Source: Hawksworthiomyces lignivorus
Lineage: Eukaryota > Ascomycota > Sordariomycetes > Ophiostomatales > Ophiostomataceae
Length of the DNA stretch: 64,000 nt
Direction of reading: 5' to 3'
NCBI GenBank assembly: GCA_002917075.1
Contig: NTMA01000097.1
Location: forward strand, 62,001 to 126,000
The notes under the pieces were generated by a model. It was not told the DNA's origin and ran no database searches. It saw only the letters and a program-made list of their open reading frames with translations. Positions 45,535 through 58,746 of this stretch are shown piece after piece. The stretch's first letter is position 1. Each line of letters begins with the position of its first letter. The position numbers were made by a program, and so were the translations under genes.

Positions 45535-46767
45535 CAAAAACCGTAATAAGCACTGGAATGAGATGTGTAATATGTTGTTGCGAATACGGCTAGATGAGTT
45601 GTATGAAAGGTGATGAGAAAACAGGTCTGAGTCTTTTGGTGACGACAGACTAAAGAGATTAAATGGTGAAAGGATCGCAATGTTCAGAGCTACCCGAAAA
45701 CGCCAGACGTGATATAATCCAGCGTAGAGGAAAACACCAACGATGTCCGTTATTCAGTCTTGCAATGTAAAAGACATGTCCAGGAACATGAAGTGGTCCT
45801 TATAGATATAAAAAGGTCTACTCTTTTGTCATATCTGCTGATCATTGCTTTTAATACTTCCCCTCTTCCGCTTTTGTTTTTATCTTGGAAGCTGTCTCTT
45901 CTTTTAAGTGCCCTTTTTTTGGCGTATGGAGGGCAGGAAATAGAGGGAAACAGAAGGAGGGAAGGGAGGAATTTGTGCCCAAGCAAGCAGGATGACCGGT
46001 GCTCGACGGGGATATCGCGATTGGCCAATTAGAGGTTGTGGTGTGAGCTCAGCCTCTGCTTTGGTTGGTGCGCTAACTAAGGGCACTTTATGTATCTTGG
46101 GTCCGCCAGGAAAGAACGGAGGGCAGGATGGAGCCCACAGAGGGGTCCCTTGAAGGGGGGAAGGTAGCGGCACCAACGGTTGCACATTCCTGCCGGAGCA
46201 ACTACGCGTAATGGTAACTCATTTCATAAATGCATATGTATAAATGTGTATCTAACCTTCAGCGTACACACACATATTGCATGTCGCTAGTCGAGCCAAG
46301 TCGTAACCAGCCACAACGAGAAAATTTGGCGAAGCTGAAAAGAAACCGAGCTTCGAAGTGGAATCTGACGTCAGAGATATCGCTATTTTTCGGCCCATGT
46401 CCTTCGGCTCTCTATAGGAGACAAGGGCAGCCAGCCAGCCGAAGAAGACCTAACATCACACCTACAGTAACTATGTAAGCTTAGTTGTAGATGACCCAGG
46501 CGGGGCTAGAGGGCTAGAGGGCCAGAGATACTTTAGAAGCACGCCCCCTCTTGTGTACAGCTCTTGGTAGTAGGCAAGTTTATTAGTGCCACTGCAGATT
46601 TGGTACTGAATGAGACAAATGCTCAGGCGAGAAGGCGAATTCTTCAAAGGCGCCTACGTCTTTACATATGTATTTGCCTTTATTGCTATTTGCTTGTTTC
46701 ACTATCTTACGGCATACGGCATCCTATTGATTAACGGCATCTCTTGCCTAGCCTGTTTGCCTTCTCC

Positions 46768-46770
<3 letters not shown>

Positions 46771-46798
<28 letters not shown>
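46771..46798 (+). repeat. Poly(T) tract, 28 nt
   Basis: Uninterrupted T homopolymer followed by more pyrimidine-rich sequence. It could be simple-sequence DNA or the A tail of an old minus-strand retro-insertion; no element body or target duplication is recognised. Confidence 0.9.
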
Positions 46799-49700
46799 CC
46801 TTCTTCTTTTCTTTTCTTTTTGTTATCCAGGCTATTTTGCCGGTACTGGTGGAAGGGAGACTTTAGCTATCTTGCCATACCGTCAGATATGGTTAGTGGG
46901 GCCATTACAATTCTACTAGCACTCGCGGGCTTCCGGCTGCCCCAATGCTACAAACAGCATACCGTCTGCTGTGCTAGGAGACAGTTGGTAGTCCGTAGAT
47001 ACGTCGTGTGAACGTAGCCGTTGGAGTGGAAGAACAAGTATGTTTGTATAAGTATTTTCCAGAGCTCTGTGTAGGTAAGGAAAATCAGACCTCGCTCCTT
47101 CCCCCCTCCACAAAGGTAGCGATTCGCCAGCAATCGCTCTGCCCTGCGGGGTACACGCATATATACAGACAGTGCCTCTCCTGATTTGCTAACGTTGCTA
47201 GTGGGTAGTGGATGCCACACAGAGACGCCCCCTGTATGCTGACAATGTGCCAGCAAGGCGAGTCTGGCTTAGCGAGGCAGGGAATGCTATGCAAGAAGGC
47301 GCTCTAGACAAGGCCGCCCAGATGCTCTTTGTTGGCTTAATTGCCCACATATGCAAAGAAGCCAAAAAGCGAAACGACGGGATGTCTATCTACTACTTCA
47401 ACGACTGCTCGTTCTCTTTCTTCTTCGTCTCAATCGGCATTAGAATCAGCCCAGACCTTCTGCTAGCGAGGTATGTGTGGGCATACTCGTACAATGTATG
47501 ACGAGATCCGGAAATGACTAGAGGCCAGACCAGCCGTCCCAATTGGCATACAAAGAAGAAAAACATTTGAAAGCAGCAGGTGAAACAAAAGAAACCAAAG
47601 CAAGTAAGAATCCCAACAAAGACAAGAAGAGCCCGCCTGAATCCTCCTACGCTCGACACATGCCAAACGGGTGTCGGAGAGGGGATGGCCCAAGCTTCTT
47701 GAACCGGTGAGGCAGCTGGTGTTATTAATGCTACCTGCCATTCACTAGTCCAGTCTTTATATGTCAAGCGACGAGCCAGAGTACCAACCCCATTTATTAG
47801 CATTACCTCGAAGCACTTGACTTCTCGTTCGCCAGTCTCAGGAGCGACAGGTAGAAATTGGGCTGTTGCACTTCTGAAAGACAGAATAATATTATTCTGC
47901 TACTCGGAATGTGATGCATCCTGAATACGCAGAAATGCGAGCCAGGAGGCAGAAAAGAGCTTCTTATTCCCAGCCAATAAAAGCGGCAGAGCTCATATCA
48001 TCAACCGTTTTCTGTCGACTTTGATGAATTAAAAGGTGCTGCTGCTCACCTGATGTGTGGCGAACTATTGAAACAAGGGAGAGCTGTGGGCGAATGTTTA
48101 CTGAAAGATCTGAGGAAAGGGCATCGCAATAAGACAGGCGATGTTACGGAAAACAAAAATCGAGAAACATTGGAGAGAGCCTGTTATCTGTAGGCTTAAT
48201 AAACAAAATACGATGGGGCGCCTGAAGTCTTTGTAGGTAATTTTGTCAATGTCTTCGAGCACTGGGCTCTTATTTACGAACTGTATGGCTGCAAGAAACA
48301 AAATGTATGACTCTGCGTAGAAGGGCGTTGGCCGATAGCCACATATTACTACTGCCGCTACTAAGGCAACGGCGAATTGTCAGAGACTTCTAACACGCGT
48401 GTGTCTCCATAGTCATAATAGCACCCTTGCATCTAAGTCCAAGTCGTTCTAGATGATAATGGCGTTCTTTCGTCCGCATTTTTGGTCCGTAGAGGTGCAC
48501 TCCCTGTCTTTGCCACCCACGGTGGCAAGGATTGGCAAATTCAATGCAATTGGCTAAGAATCCCGAAAGCCTTTCCACCACAGTTGTATACCGGGAAATA
48601 TTGCCCAAAAAGAGTGCTGTAGGGGCTATTCGAAGAAGGGAAAGCAGAGGTTTAGTAGGAGAGGAGAGGAAGTATTAATTCTGTTTTTGTGACCGACATA
48701 AATGCTGCTAGCAGTGGATGAGAGTACGAAACTTCGAATTGGAACGAATCCCAAGTATCTTGCAGCAGTTTGGTATTATGTTGAAAGAGTCTGAAGTCAG
48801 GCCAAATCTCTTTTGCAAAGATCACCTGAGAGTCTCTGAAGGATGCCGAAGCATAACAGTTAAGACAGCAGTCCGCCAAAACATGCAAGGCGGGAAGGGC
48901 AGACAATTTGCAAAAAGTAATAGGGGGTCTCTCGGACTGATTCCGAACCGGAGGCTTTGCCTGCCGGCTTTAACATAGCCCACTCACAATAACATTGTTA
49001 ATGTATGCATGATAATTCTATGTAGACCCAAGATAAAGAGAGAAGCCACTTGTGTGTTTGACACGTGCACTTTGAAATGGCACAGGAAGATGCCAAGTTG
49101 CCATGGCGGCATCTGAAAACATAAACAAAAGCTATTAATGCTGCTTGAAAGGCAATAGCTTTCTCTCAAGACGATTGATAAGTTTAAATTCGCCGAGCTC
49201 AAAGGAAGCGGTAGATCGTTGCAAAAGCCCTGGAGATCGGCTTTTGTTATTATCAAGTGGTATGTCGTAGTCGGTAATAGTAGTTGTTGTTTTACGAGGC
49301 AGGCATTCAAGGAAACGGCGAGTACCCTACACGCTGTGGCAAACTCAACTTCAAAGCTGGTCCCAATACAGCATGTTGAAGCGCAGCTGCGTTGTTACTT
49401 TTGAGGCATGAGTTCAAGGAGGAAAGGCCTAATTGGCCCGGGGATGGAAGCCAGAGAGGCGAAGAAGGGAGAAACGCGAAAGGAATGGAGTGGCACAAGT
49501 GCACAAGCAAGGACGGCCCTGCAGCAAGATTACAGAGCATATTTTCAGCAACTACTTATACGAAATATGAGAATCAGAAAAAGGTATGCACGGCGCATTG
49601 AAACCGAGGCAATTCTGTAAAGAATCACTCTTTGACACACCGAAGGACGCAAAAGCTGTCGAAATAACGGGGAACACGGACACAGTTAGGTCACACAAAG

Positions 49701-52700
49701 CCCATGGATCAGCTGAAGCGTACCCTCTGAAATGCCCAGGTTGTCTTGTGGAACGAGACGCTACGCCCACAACTGTCGCCATAGGGAACACCATGTTGTA
49801 CCTGAGCTCTTGCTTGGTGATCCTTTGACACAGACTTCTTCTATGAAAATCGGCTTGCTGTTACCGGCACTTTCTACCATTTCGTGCCGCTCGCTGAATC
49901 TTCACTAGTCGAGAATCTGGACATCTCGTCGACCTCTCCATCTGCGAAATATTTGTACCATATCTACCGGGAAGGCGAAAGAGAGCTTACTTCTCTCCAG
50001 TCGCCTTCGTGCCAACGAATCACGAAGCCTCACGCTCCTTTCTTTCACGCGAAATGGAGCAGAGTTTTCATAGTTTGGGCCGCCCTCGCGTTCATTTTGT
50101 ACTATCTCTCTCTAGAGCGAGACAGAGAGCGTCTCGTAAGTTTTCTCCTATATTTTATTCCAAACAGAATCCGAGAAGGTGTGCGAAAGCAACATGGCGC
50201 GTCCAAGCGCAGGGAGAGGGCGCAATTTTCTGTGAGAATGTGGACCCTGAAAGATACATGCGAGACAAGATACCAGCATCTTGCGAAACCAAGGCTTAAA
50301 ACGATGCTATCGATCATATTAGTGCCGAAATAGTGAAAAAGGGACATGAGACGATAGTTATAGAAAGGCAATATTGATCTGAATATTTAGGACAGGGTCC
50401 CTTGGATCACAGCGCCAGCACACCTCTACGTTGATTGGATCCCAAGCACATCCTAGAAAGGGAAGAAGGGCAAACTGAGGCCAGCCTAGGGAGACCCCAG
50501 TTAGAGAAGCGGAGCTTTTTTTAACGGTGAACCCTGAAAAGAAGTAGCTGTGGTCTCTGCTTCATAGGCCTAGAAGAAAGCAGAAGATGAATGTCCACAA
50601 TACCAGGAGGGACATAAAAGAACTTGTTTTCTTCTCTCGCAGCTGGTTCATGGTCGAATCCTGAAGGAAGGCGCAGCAAGGGAACAAACTATCCGGGGCG
50701 TAGTGGTTGCAAGATGACCTGCATACAAAATTTCGGGCGCAAAGCCTTGGAGCCATTTAGCATTGTTTGTATCCCAGGAGACCAATTTTATGCTGTCTTC
50801 TTACAGTTCTTAACCAACGAGAAAGTAATACGTTATTCCAAAGAAAGTAGCACAAGAGGTACGTTTCTGGCACACACGCCTGTGTAGCTGGGGCGTGTCC
50901 TGAAAATTAAAGGAGGATAATAGTGTCTTGGGCTGCTCGCAGAACTCATGGCCATGTCTATTTTTTCTGACGGGAAACTTGCGATCGTAATGCAAGATGT
51001 AAAGAGGAGGCAGGACGGGAATAGTAAAGCCATCTTTATCAAAGGCATCCTGTCGCCTCGCTGGATTGGTACATCCACACGCGAATATGCATAGCACATA
51101 CTGCATCGTGCATATCACCGACATTGTGCAAGCACAGCCAACTAAATGGAGCTAGAGGAGGATTTGTAGTGAGCCAGAAAGGCAAGGGAGGTGATAATCT
51201 GCATACGTAAAATAGGAGTGCCACATGTTGGTATTAGAAATGCGCTGTGACATGCAGAACGCGATCAGTGTGGATTTTCCTGCTCCATCGCGGTTCCGTA
51301 TTCACGCTTGAAATAATTATATTGTCTTTATTCAATAACACTGAGCTAGAGCGGCTATGGCAACCTGTCTGGCCGCTTATGGCTTGTGTTAGTCAGAGGG
51401 GCTAGTACTTTGCAACCCTTGCTCAAGAACGAATTTGAGAAGGGGTTAGTGAGAGAAAAAAAAAATTGTAATCTGTGATTCTAACCATTCTATAGGTTAG
51501 GACCACAAGTACAGTATGTACGGAGTAGAAAGAGGCGGATAATCACAAGCTACCAATGGCATCCTGCGTTTCTGCATTTCTTTCTTGCTTCTCCTCGTTT
51601 TCAGGAGCAATGCCAATGCAACCGCGCACGATTTGCTCTTTGCTGTGCATTTCGCATCACTTCCGTGTTCCGCCTGCAGATGGGCCACATCGAAAATAGT
51701 AGACTGCCTTGACGTATCTCCTGTACATCATGGGAAGTACTGCAGTACAGGCCAAAGGGCAGGTTCGGTTACTACCTTGCAAGATAACGCAGTGTATATG
51801 CGCAAGAACAAAATGCTACGCCGAATATCTAGCACCCTGTTTGCCTTTATTAATGTTTGCCAGTCGTCACTCTACAGTTCCTGTTATAGGTTGATTTCTA
51901 TGTTTATGGTATTGGCTGCCGGCGATCATACCTACGAGTGCTCGTTGGCACTTCCTGGATTGAAGGCCTTTTCTCCTTCACGTTGTCATTGATTGATACC
52001 CTCTTCATCCACCGGATCGCCCGTTCACTGACTCTTATTTCTTGATTTCATTTCTTAAACTCGCTTTCACTAGAAGACACTGTATGAGTACATCAATCTA
52101 AACGAGCATTTACAATGATTCTGCTTCTTTTTTTCTTTTCTCTCCACGAGATGCGAGCTGTTTCGATGATGGCATTGCGGGGCTATCAATATTAAACCCG
52201 CTCTTTGTACGTAGTGGCAGAGATACAGGAATTTGTGCTTTGCGCATGTTGGCGACAGTGAAATTTATTTGGGTGACTTGCGACCCTCGCATTTTTTTTT
52301 CTTTCTTTCTTTTCACTGTTTTTTTTTTTTCTCTTTCTTTCATTTCTCGTTTCTCTGAGCAAAATGGGGTTTCCTTCGTTAGAGCAATTCTTCCTGAAAA
52401 AACACGCATATTTTTGGTCCATATAGCCTTGAAACGCTGCTAGCCTACTTTGTTGTGGACACAGAAGCCCCAGAGAAGTAAGATTTTATCCTTGCGTTCC
52501 TAGACATACACTGAACTTCGATTGTAGCAGCAGAAAAGAACGCCTTCCACTCCTTTTACCCCCCTTCTCCCTTCTTCTGTTTCTGTCGACTTCCCTTTCT
52601 TGTTTTCTCCCACTCGGCATCGCAACACTGCTGTGTTCTGTGTTGACGGCGATTAGAACCACCCCCCCTCTGGGACTGGGAACGGGAGCTGGTGTGGACT

Positions 52701-54834
52701 ACTACATGGTGACTCTCAGACTGGTGCTTCTGTGTATTTCTAGGAACACTACAAATGGATTCACCTGGTACGACCACGAATTCCTAATTTCTAGAACGTT
52801 TAATGTCAAGAAATAGGACCATGGCGACTAATTGAAGGTACGCCACAAAAATTGCCGCCAGGACGTACTTGACTGACACGAAATAAGCTGCGAAGCGATC
52901 GTTGATATGGCGACATGTCGATTTCATCATCTCAGTGCGCTGCTGCTGCTCTGATGCAACCACGCGACATTCTCGTCCCTGCCCACTGAATCAACATAGA
53001 AACGGCCTATTACTGCTCTGCCCACTAACATCTTGCAGATACAGTAGAGGCTGCCGTTGAGTCGAGAATAGAATGTGATTCGCTGGTTCCTGCCTGACCA
53101 CGCGCCTCTACGCCTAGTCTTCAGCCCCTTAATTGCTTGATAAATCGCTGGAGAGAAAGCATAGGGGCCAAGGTGCAGATTTGTGCCTTTGGAACTCTGC
53201 TTTGTATCGAGACTCCTAGCATGGCGCAGTGCGACACGACTGAACGAAAAGCGCCTTAATCTGTTTTACCACCCTTCTAGTATACTCTTTCTGTGACTCC
53301 CTGGTGCTGCTCGTACGAAGGTACCTGTCATCTATCGTATGACAACTACAAGCCTAGAAAACTAAGCGAGGCGTTCCCCTTTTGGCTTCTCAACTAAAGA
53401 CTCGAACCTTTCCTCTATTCTTTCGTCATGTTCCCGATACGCCATCTCAACGGAAGTAGCGTACCGCCATTACACTGACCAGAGGCCTTGCATTTACGGC
53501 CTACATTCGTTGTCAAACATGGTCTCACAGCTCCATAGACAGAAGTCAATCAATAGAGAGCCAGCAGACAGACCTGATGAACAGCGATTAGGATGGTGGC
53601 TGCTGGCGCATACGAACCGGGGTCACTGTATATTGAGCACGCAGCGGAGGTTATCTTATTGGCGCGCCCAGAGTTATGTTCCTCGGAGGAAAGTAAAAAT
53701 GGTCAGGGCAATCACACAGTAAGACACACCCCCAGTGGCATATAGAGGACGCACTGGCAGAAAGCATTGCAATAGACAAGACTGGCTACCATCATACCAA
53801 CCCTGCCTTTCGAATCGACCATCGGTATAGCGAGCAAACGGCATGTACGGTTCCAGACAGTAGAGACCACTGGTTTCTAATTCACGTGTGTATCACGAAG
53901 TTTGCCTTTTAAAGAAAGGGGCAGTGTCTTGGATTGGGCTGATTCACCAAGAGAGAGAATCTCCGCGCCAGCTCGCTTGTTTACACTGCAGCGCACACCT
54001 GCGTTGCATGCAGCAAACTAGCTATAAGATGGCCCAGCTCTGCAGATAACTAACCAATTTTCTACGGTGAGTTGCATGCAAACCATGGGCTAGAGAGTTA
54101 ACCATGTGTTGTAGATGGTGTGCATGGGCAGTGAATGGGACACCAACGAAGAGACCTATATTTGTGGAGCACACCACCTTGAAGAAATGGTTGTTAGCGA
54201 AGACGAGGGCAAAGGCAACCGCGTGCCGCACCTAATCGTCCGACCGGTTCAACATCGACGTGGGAAATAGTGCGATAGCGATGCGACCCCCCCTCGAGTT
54301 CATGATTCGATCTGGCGATGCACCTCGACATCATCTGTGCGAGCGCACGCTGCTTGGCATGTTCCCCTGACGCTCAAGGAAATATGCCGATGGTGGGCAC
54401 CACTTGTCGGCGCGGCTTGGAATATACAGGCGTTTGCCTACGCCATGGACGGCTAGAGCTGCCAGCCCGTTTAATGGATTGACAGCTGGGTAAAGTACAA
54501 CAGAGGTGAAGTGGCCGACCCTCTGATAATTGTAGTTTTGCACCAAAAGTGGTCCTTTGCATTGCCAGTGTGGGGAGTCATCACGAAGACTCCACATCAT
54601 CTTGCACGATTTCTAGCGCCTGGTATATGCTCATGTGCCCATCATTTGTAGATGCACCACCCTGAGGTGCAGAAAACAAAACAAAAACAAAAACAAAAAA
54701 AAGCATATGAACGCCAGCATGCGCCGTCCCAGATCCAGCTATATACTGTACATAGGGATGAGAAAATGTTTTTTTTTTCTGTCTTACTCTCCCGTATTGA
54801 GCGAAGTCCTGCCTCGAGAACAATAGTCTCATCT

Positions 54835-55544
54835 TCACTCCCGTTGTAACACAACTACCAGGCCCATGATACCCAGCATCGCCGTCTTGAGCCACGGGTG
54901 TTCAGTCAACATAATCGTAACATAGCCAACAAAAGGTACATAGCCTACGACGCTCCCCACAATATCCTTTCGCACGAGGTAGTCTTGTCCGCGCGCATAT
55001 AGCTCTGTGTCGTAACCGGCATTGTTGTCTCCTTTGGTGAGCAGCTTTGCAAGTGAACTATCGATGTGACGAAAAAAATGGTTAGCATTTCCTCACTTTC
55101 TCTCTCTCAGTGTCTCAGTGCCGCGACCATTTCTGTCTCCGCCAATACTATCACCAGTCTCCTGCGGCCTGCTCACCCTGTTCCGAATTTTTGCACGATC
55201 CGATGGACAATAGGTATATCCTTCCCTGCAACGTTGTAAACAACAACTTCGCCGACGTCTGACTCCTGAAAAAGGTTGCGATTCCAGAGGAAGAGCAGGT
55301 CGCCACGCTGGAAAGCCGGCTCCATGGAGCCAGAGAGGACGACGACGATCGGCGACGACGAGTCGGTTGCGACGCACAAGCCCTTCCAAATCTAGTAAAA
55401 CCAGTTAGAGCTAAACGGACTTGAGCATGACACATTTTGAAGACTGGTGGAAAGGGGCCCAACCATAAAGGCAGTCGACAAAATCATCCCAAAGTTGAGC
55501 AGCTGGGTGGCCAGCTGCCGTGGGCTTCCGACAGCTGACAGCAT
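54835..55544 (-). CDS. SEC11: Signal peptidase complex catalytic subunit SEC11
   Basis: Three exons (55544-55464, 55391-55177, 55057-54835) encode 172 residues. Exon 1 ([20 protein letters not shown]) ends at an unusual GTTGGG donor; the acceptor ACTAG has CTCTAAC upstream and resumes with [21 protein letters not shown] donor follows KFGTG, and the last exon ends in VVVLQRE. Catalytic motifs of the S26 family are all present: SGSMEP (S49), the VHR histidine (H90) and KGDNNAGYD (D109, with D115). SEC11 cleaves signal peptides at the ER membrane. An N-terminal membrane anchor (about 15-33) and a C-terminal hydrophobic stretch (about 155-170) are visible. Length matches the family (about 165-180). 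Confidence 0.93.
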
Positions 55545-56601
55545 GTTCGATAAAACAAGGCAGACGCGCCGAGGAAAATATTAGACAACTGGTACTCTTA
55601 AGCTGTTCTGCTGCAAGAGGTGACTTGGTTGAGGAAAAGACGTTGTCGCGTTGAAGAAGACTGATGATACCGACAGCTTGTAAGGAAGCTTTCTTTTTTT
55701 TTGGACAGATTACATGCGACACATGTGCACTCCCATGTTGGGACACCTTTCCGCGAATGAAGAGTTGTGATTGGATGGGACTGGATTTCAATGGGGGTCT
55801 GAACGTATGGTATTACCTAGTCTTTATTCTGCCCCACCTCGGCAGCTTTTTGACTAGCTTCCGCAGACTGAACGTAAAGGCTGGATCAACGGGCCTACAT
55901 CGAAGGAAGGGTTGTATCCCAGTTATACGTGCCAGAAAGGGAGATAATCGTGAACTTCTGCACGATGGGGCACACCTGCCACCATATGGCTCAAGGGAAC
56001 AGAGCCAACATCAGATGTCAAATGCTCTCTTTTCTCGTTCCTACATACGACTGCCAAGAATGATGGTCAATGGCTCATTGCGACAGAAAATATCAATTAA
56101 TTAGAATGGCCGTGGATAGTGATTCGAAAATCGATCTGTCAGAGGGCAAGCCACGAATTCGTTCTACAGTCAATCTCTTGTGAATTCCATCACTTGATGC
56201 CATCTAATTGAATGAGAAGCGCTGCCAATGGCATAGTCTAACCACGCTTGCCAATTAACTATGATTCTCTGTCCTTATTCAGGTTGCGGCTTAGCATGCA
56301 GTGAAGCGTGTTTTTGGCAGTGTCAAGTGCTCGAGGATGTCAGACTACGAGGGTGTCAGACGAGCACACCAGATCTTGGAGTTGGGATCAAGCTGTGAGC
56401 GGCTTAATGTTTGACCCGCAAACTTACAGGACGCGCACCCGGCATCTTCCATTCGGCCATTTGTGCTTTCAAGATCTAAGTGCAATGTGCATGCACACGT
56501 GCAGCTGCTCACGGTCAAATACCTACATGTATGGGCTTCAATTTAAGTGAAGGTAAGAAATTAGCCGCCAGAGTGATTAATTTTGGATGACTGGGATTCT
56601 G

Positions 56602-56620
56602 CCCCCCCCCCCCCCCCCCC
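56602..56620 (+). repeat. Poly(C) tract, 19 nt
   Basis: Uninterrupted C homopolymer in the SEC11-BTB spacer, followed by AAAAGG. Likely length-variable. Confidence 0.9.
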
Positions 56621-57331
56621 AAAAGGATATGGGGATGAGGGCCCGGCAACGTATGTGCAGTCACAATATCGACGCGCTGCTGGAAAAGTCGCGTGCGCTA
56701 CAAAACCAGCCCAACCAAGGCAAGTTAAGCGCCAGAGACCAGTACTACTAAACGCACCAGCGAGGAAAATTAATTGTTGTTATGAGGCTGTGCATCACTT
56801 TCGCTGGTTCTTAGAGGCCCACGATTGTCATGGTGCTGCGTTCCCACTTGCTCTGGCTCGTCTGGTTGGTGTATGGTCGATTGTGGACTGGCTTGCACGG
56901 ATTCAATTCGCCAAAAGAAAAAAGCCACGCAAGAAGCTTCTCGATACTTTGCGACTCGGTGATTAGAAACAGCAGGATGCCTCAAATTCGGTCGTTTGAC
57001 CTCGGCGAACGTTCGTGCTTGTTTATGGTAGCAATTGCTGGGCTCCGATCCTATCTGGATCGATCAGAATTTATGGAGACCGGGCGAAAGCCGAAAACGA
57101 CAGCGACGGCCTGTCTTTTGACGATGTGGGATTGACTGGTGGATTGCGGGTGAGAGCGCACCGACCACCTATCGGAGCTCTCTTTTAGCCTCCGCCCAAG
57201 GCAGACACACCCACGTTGCAGCGGGCTGGGCATCTGCTCAGCACGCATCGCGATTCGTCCTCTCCCAAGTATGCACATGCCGCGTCAAAACAGGGCTCGC
57301 CCGCCCCCAGATAGGTCAAATTTGGGAACTG

Positions 57332-57339
57332 TATAAATA
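57332..57339 (+). promoter_or_regulatory. TATA element of the BTB gene
   Basis: TATAAATA lies upstream of a CT-rich tract, about 370 nt before the ATG at 57712. The TATA-then-CT arrangement is typical of filamentous fungal promoters. Confidence 0.45.
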
Positions 57340-57711
57340 TGTCGGCGCCCCCCTCATCTTCTCCTCTTCTCTTCTCTTTTTTCTCCCTCCCCCCCCCACC
57401 ACACGCAACCAAAGGGCCGCAAAGGTACACATAGGATTATCTCCAGCCATCGTTCAAGTTCATCCACCTGAAGATCTTCCTCCCGGGCCCCTGTCAATCG
57501 CTTTTTTCGCCGTTGTGCGTCACATTCTTTTTCTTCGTTTTTGTGTTTCCTCGATACCGGTCGCTCTTTTTTTCCCCGGTCTTTCCTTGCATTTGTCGCT
57601 CGCTCGCTCTCGATTACGCAGAACTGTTATTTATACTCGCTCCTCCAATCGCTTTTGGCTCGCCATCGTCGACACTAACACCACCCAAATAGTTTACTAC
57701 CTTTGACAACC

Positions 57712-58746
57712 ATGTTCAAGCGCGCGTTTCGTTCCAACGCCACCTCGGCGGCCGACTCGCAACACCGCGTGGACAAATCGGCGAGGCTGCTAAAGCGGAC
57801 CGGAAGCAATGCAGCTGGAGGAAGTTTTGGTGGGTCCTCCGCGCGGGAGGCCCAAAAGTTGTCGAGACTGCAACGGTCTCTTTCCCAGGCCGGCGGAGAT
57901 GCGCTTATGGCTGACGGCCCTCCCAAGCCGGTTACGCCATCGCCCATCGTGACGCTTACCGTCGGCAGAGAAGGCCGCTTGTTTGCTGCGCACGAAGACG
58001 TGCTGTGCCAGAGCCCCTTCTTCGAAGCTCTCTGCCGCCGCAGCCCGTACATTGGTTCGCCGCAATCGGGCTACAACACAAGTCCGGATCCGTCCGGCGT
58101 CAACAGCAAGCGGATCGCCTTGCCGGACGAGGAACCAGAAATCTTTTCCGCGGTGCTGGAGTATCTCTACAAGGGTGACTACTATCCTCGCTTGTTGCAC
58201 AACAAGCACCGCAACTCTTGGGAGCTCGAAGACTCCACACCGCATCATCACCAGGGGGCCACGCCTTCGGCGTCCCCCAACCTAGACCACCTCCACCACG
58301 GAGGTGGCCACGCTTCCGGCGGCTCACCCCACGTTGGCTCGACGCCATCCTCGGTCGAGGCAACCGTGTACCTGTCCAGCACGGGCCAGCACCTGCTGCG
58401 GGACACGGTCATTTACTGTGCAGCTGAGCGGTACGGGCTCGAAGAGCTCAAGCGCCTTGCCCTCCGCAAACAGGGTCTTCAGAGCGGTATCGACGTCGGT
58501 ACTATTCTGCGGAGCGCCCAGTACTGCTATGCACACACCCCCGACTCAGACAGCCGCCTGCGCGCACATTACTTGGCTCTGATCATTCGCTGCCGCAAAA
58601 CGTTCAAGAGGAGCGGCACCATGCAGGCCGAGATGGAGAAGGGTGGAGAGGGCAGCAAGCTGTTCTTTGACCTGTTCGTCGCTCTGTGCAACCACCTCGA
58701 CGACGTCATCGACGCGTCCAATGCCCGGACGCCGAGGACGATCTGA
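57712..58746 (+). CDS. BTB/POZ-domain protein
   Basis: An intronless 344-residue protein (MFKRAFRSN) with a disordered basic N-terminus (1-75). The BTB fold begins near 78: VTLTVGREGRLFAAHEDVLC, SPFFEALCRR, LPDEEPEIFSAVLEYLYKGDY. A His/Gly/Ser-rich insert (about 176-215) separates this from the C-terminal helices with YCAAERYGLEELKRLAL and a final helical part with DLFVALCNHLDDVID. BTB proteins dimerise and often recruit Cul3 ligase, but no second domain shows the partner here. The ATG at 57712 is the first in frame after the promoter. Codons are strongly GC-ending. Confidence 0.88.
   Translation: MFKRAFRSNATSAADSQHRVDKSARLLKRTGSNAAGGSFGGSSAREAQKLSRLQRSLSQAGGDALMADGPPKPVTPSPIVTLTVGREGRLFAAHEDVLCQSPFFEALCRRSPYIGSPQSGYNTSPDPSGVNSKRIALPDEEPEIFSAVLEYLYKGDYYPRLLHNKHRNSWELEDSTPHHHQGATPSASPNLDHLHHGGGHASGGSPHVGSTPSSVEATVYLSSTGQHLLRDTVIYCAAERYGLEELKRLALRKQGLQSGIDVGTILRSAQYCYAHTPDSDSRLRAHYLALIIRCRKTFKRSGTMQAEMEKGGEGSKLFFDLFVALCNHLDDVIDASNARTPRTI

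Larger units (their letters stand above)
45334..54834. other. Gene-free 9.5-kb region
   Basis: The longest stretch here with no supportable gene. It contains a 28-nt T run (46771-46798), T-rich tracts near 52290-52340 and a TACGGAGTA motif at 51519-51527. On the minus strand, an open frame at 47393-47803 preceded by a splice-like acceptor near 47885 is the only hint of a decayed or lineage-specific gene. Other frames are short and show no family resemblance. Confidence 0.4.
55545..57711. promoter_or_regulatory. Divergent 2.2-kb spacer between SEC11 and the BTB gene
   Basis: Contains a 19-nt poly(C) run (56602-56620). Its right end forms the BTB gene promoter: TATAAATA at 57332-57339 and pyrimidine-rich sequence from about 57355 to 57600. 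Open frames of up to 146 codons lie here but show no family resemblance. Confidence 0.45.

Noticed and set aside
46771..46798. Poly(A) tail of a retrotransposon
   Set aside because: No reverse transcriptase, element body or target duplication can be read on either side.
57790..58251. 153-codon minus-strand frame across the BTB gene
   Set aside because: Shadow of the GC-rich BTB exon.
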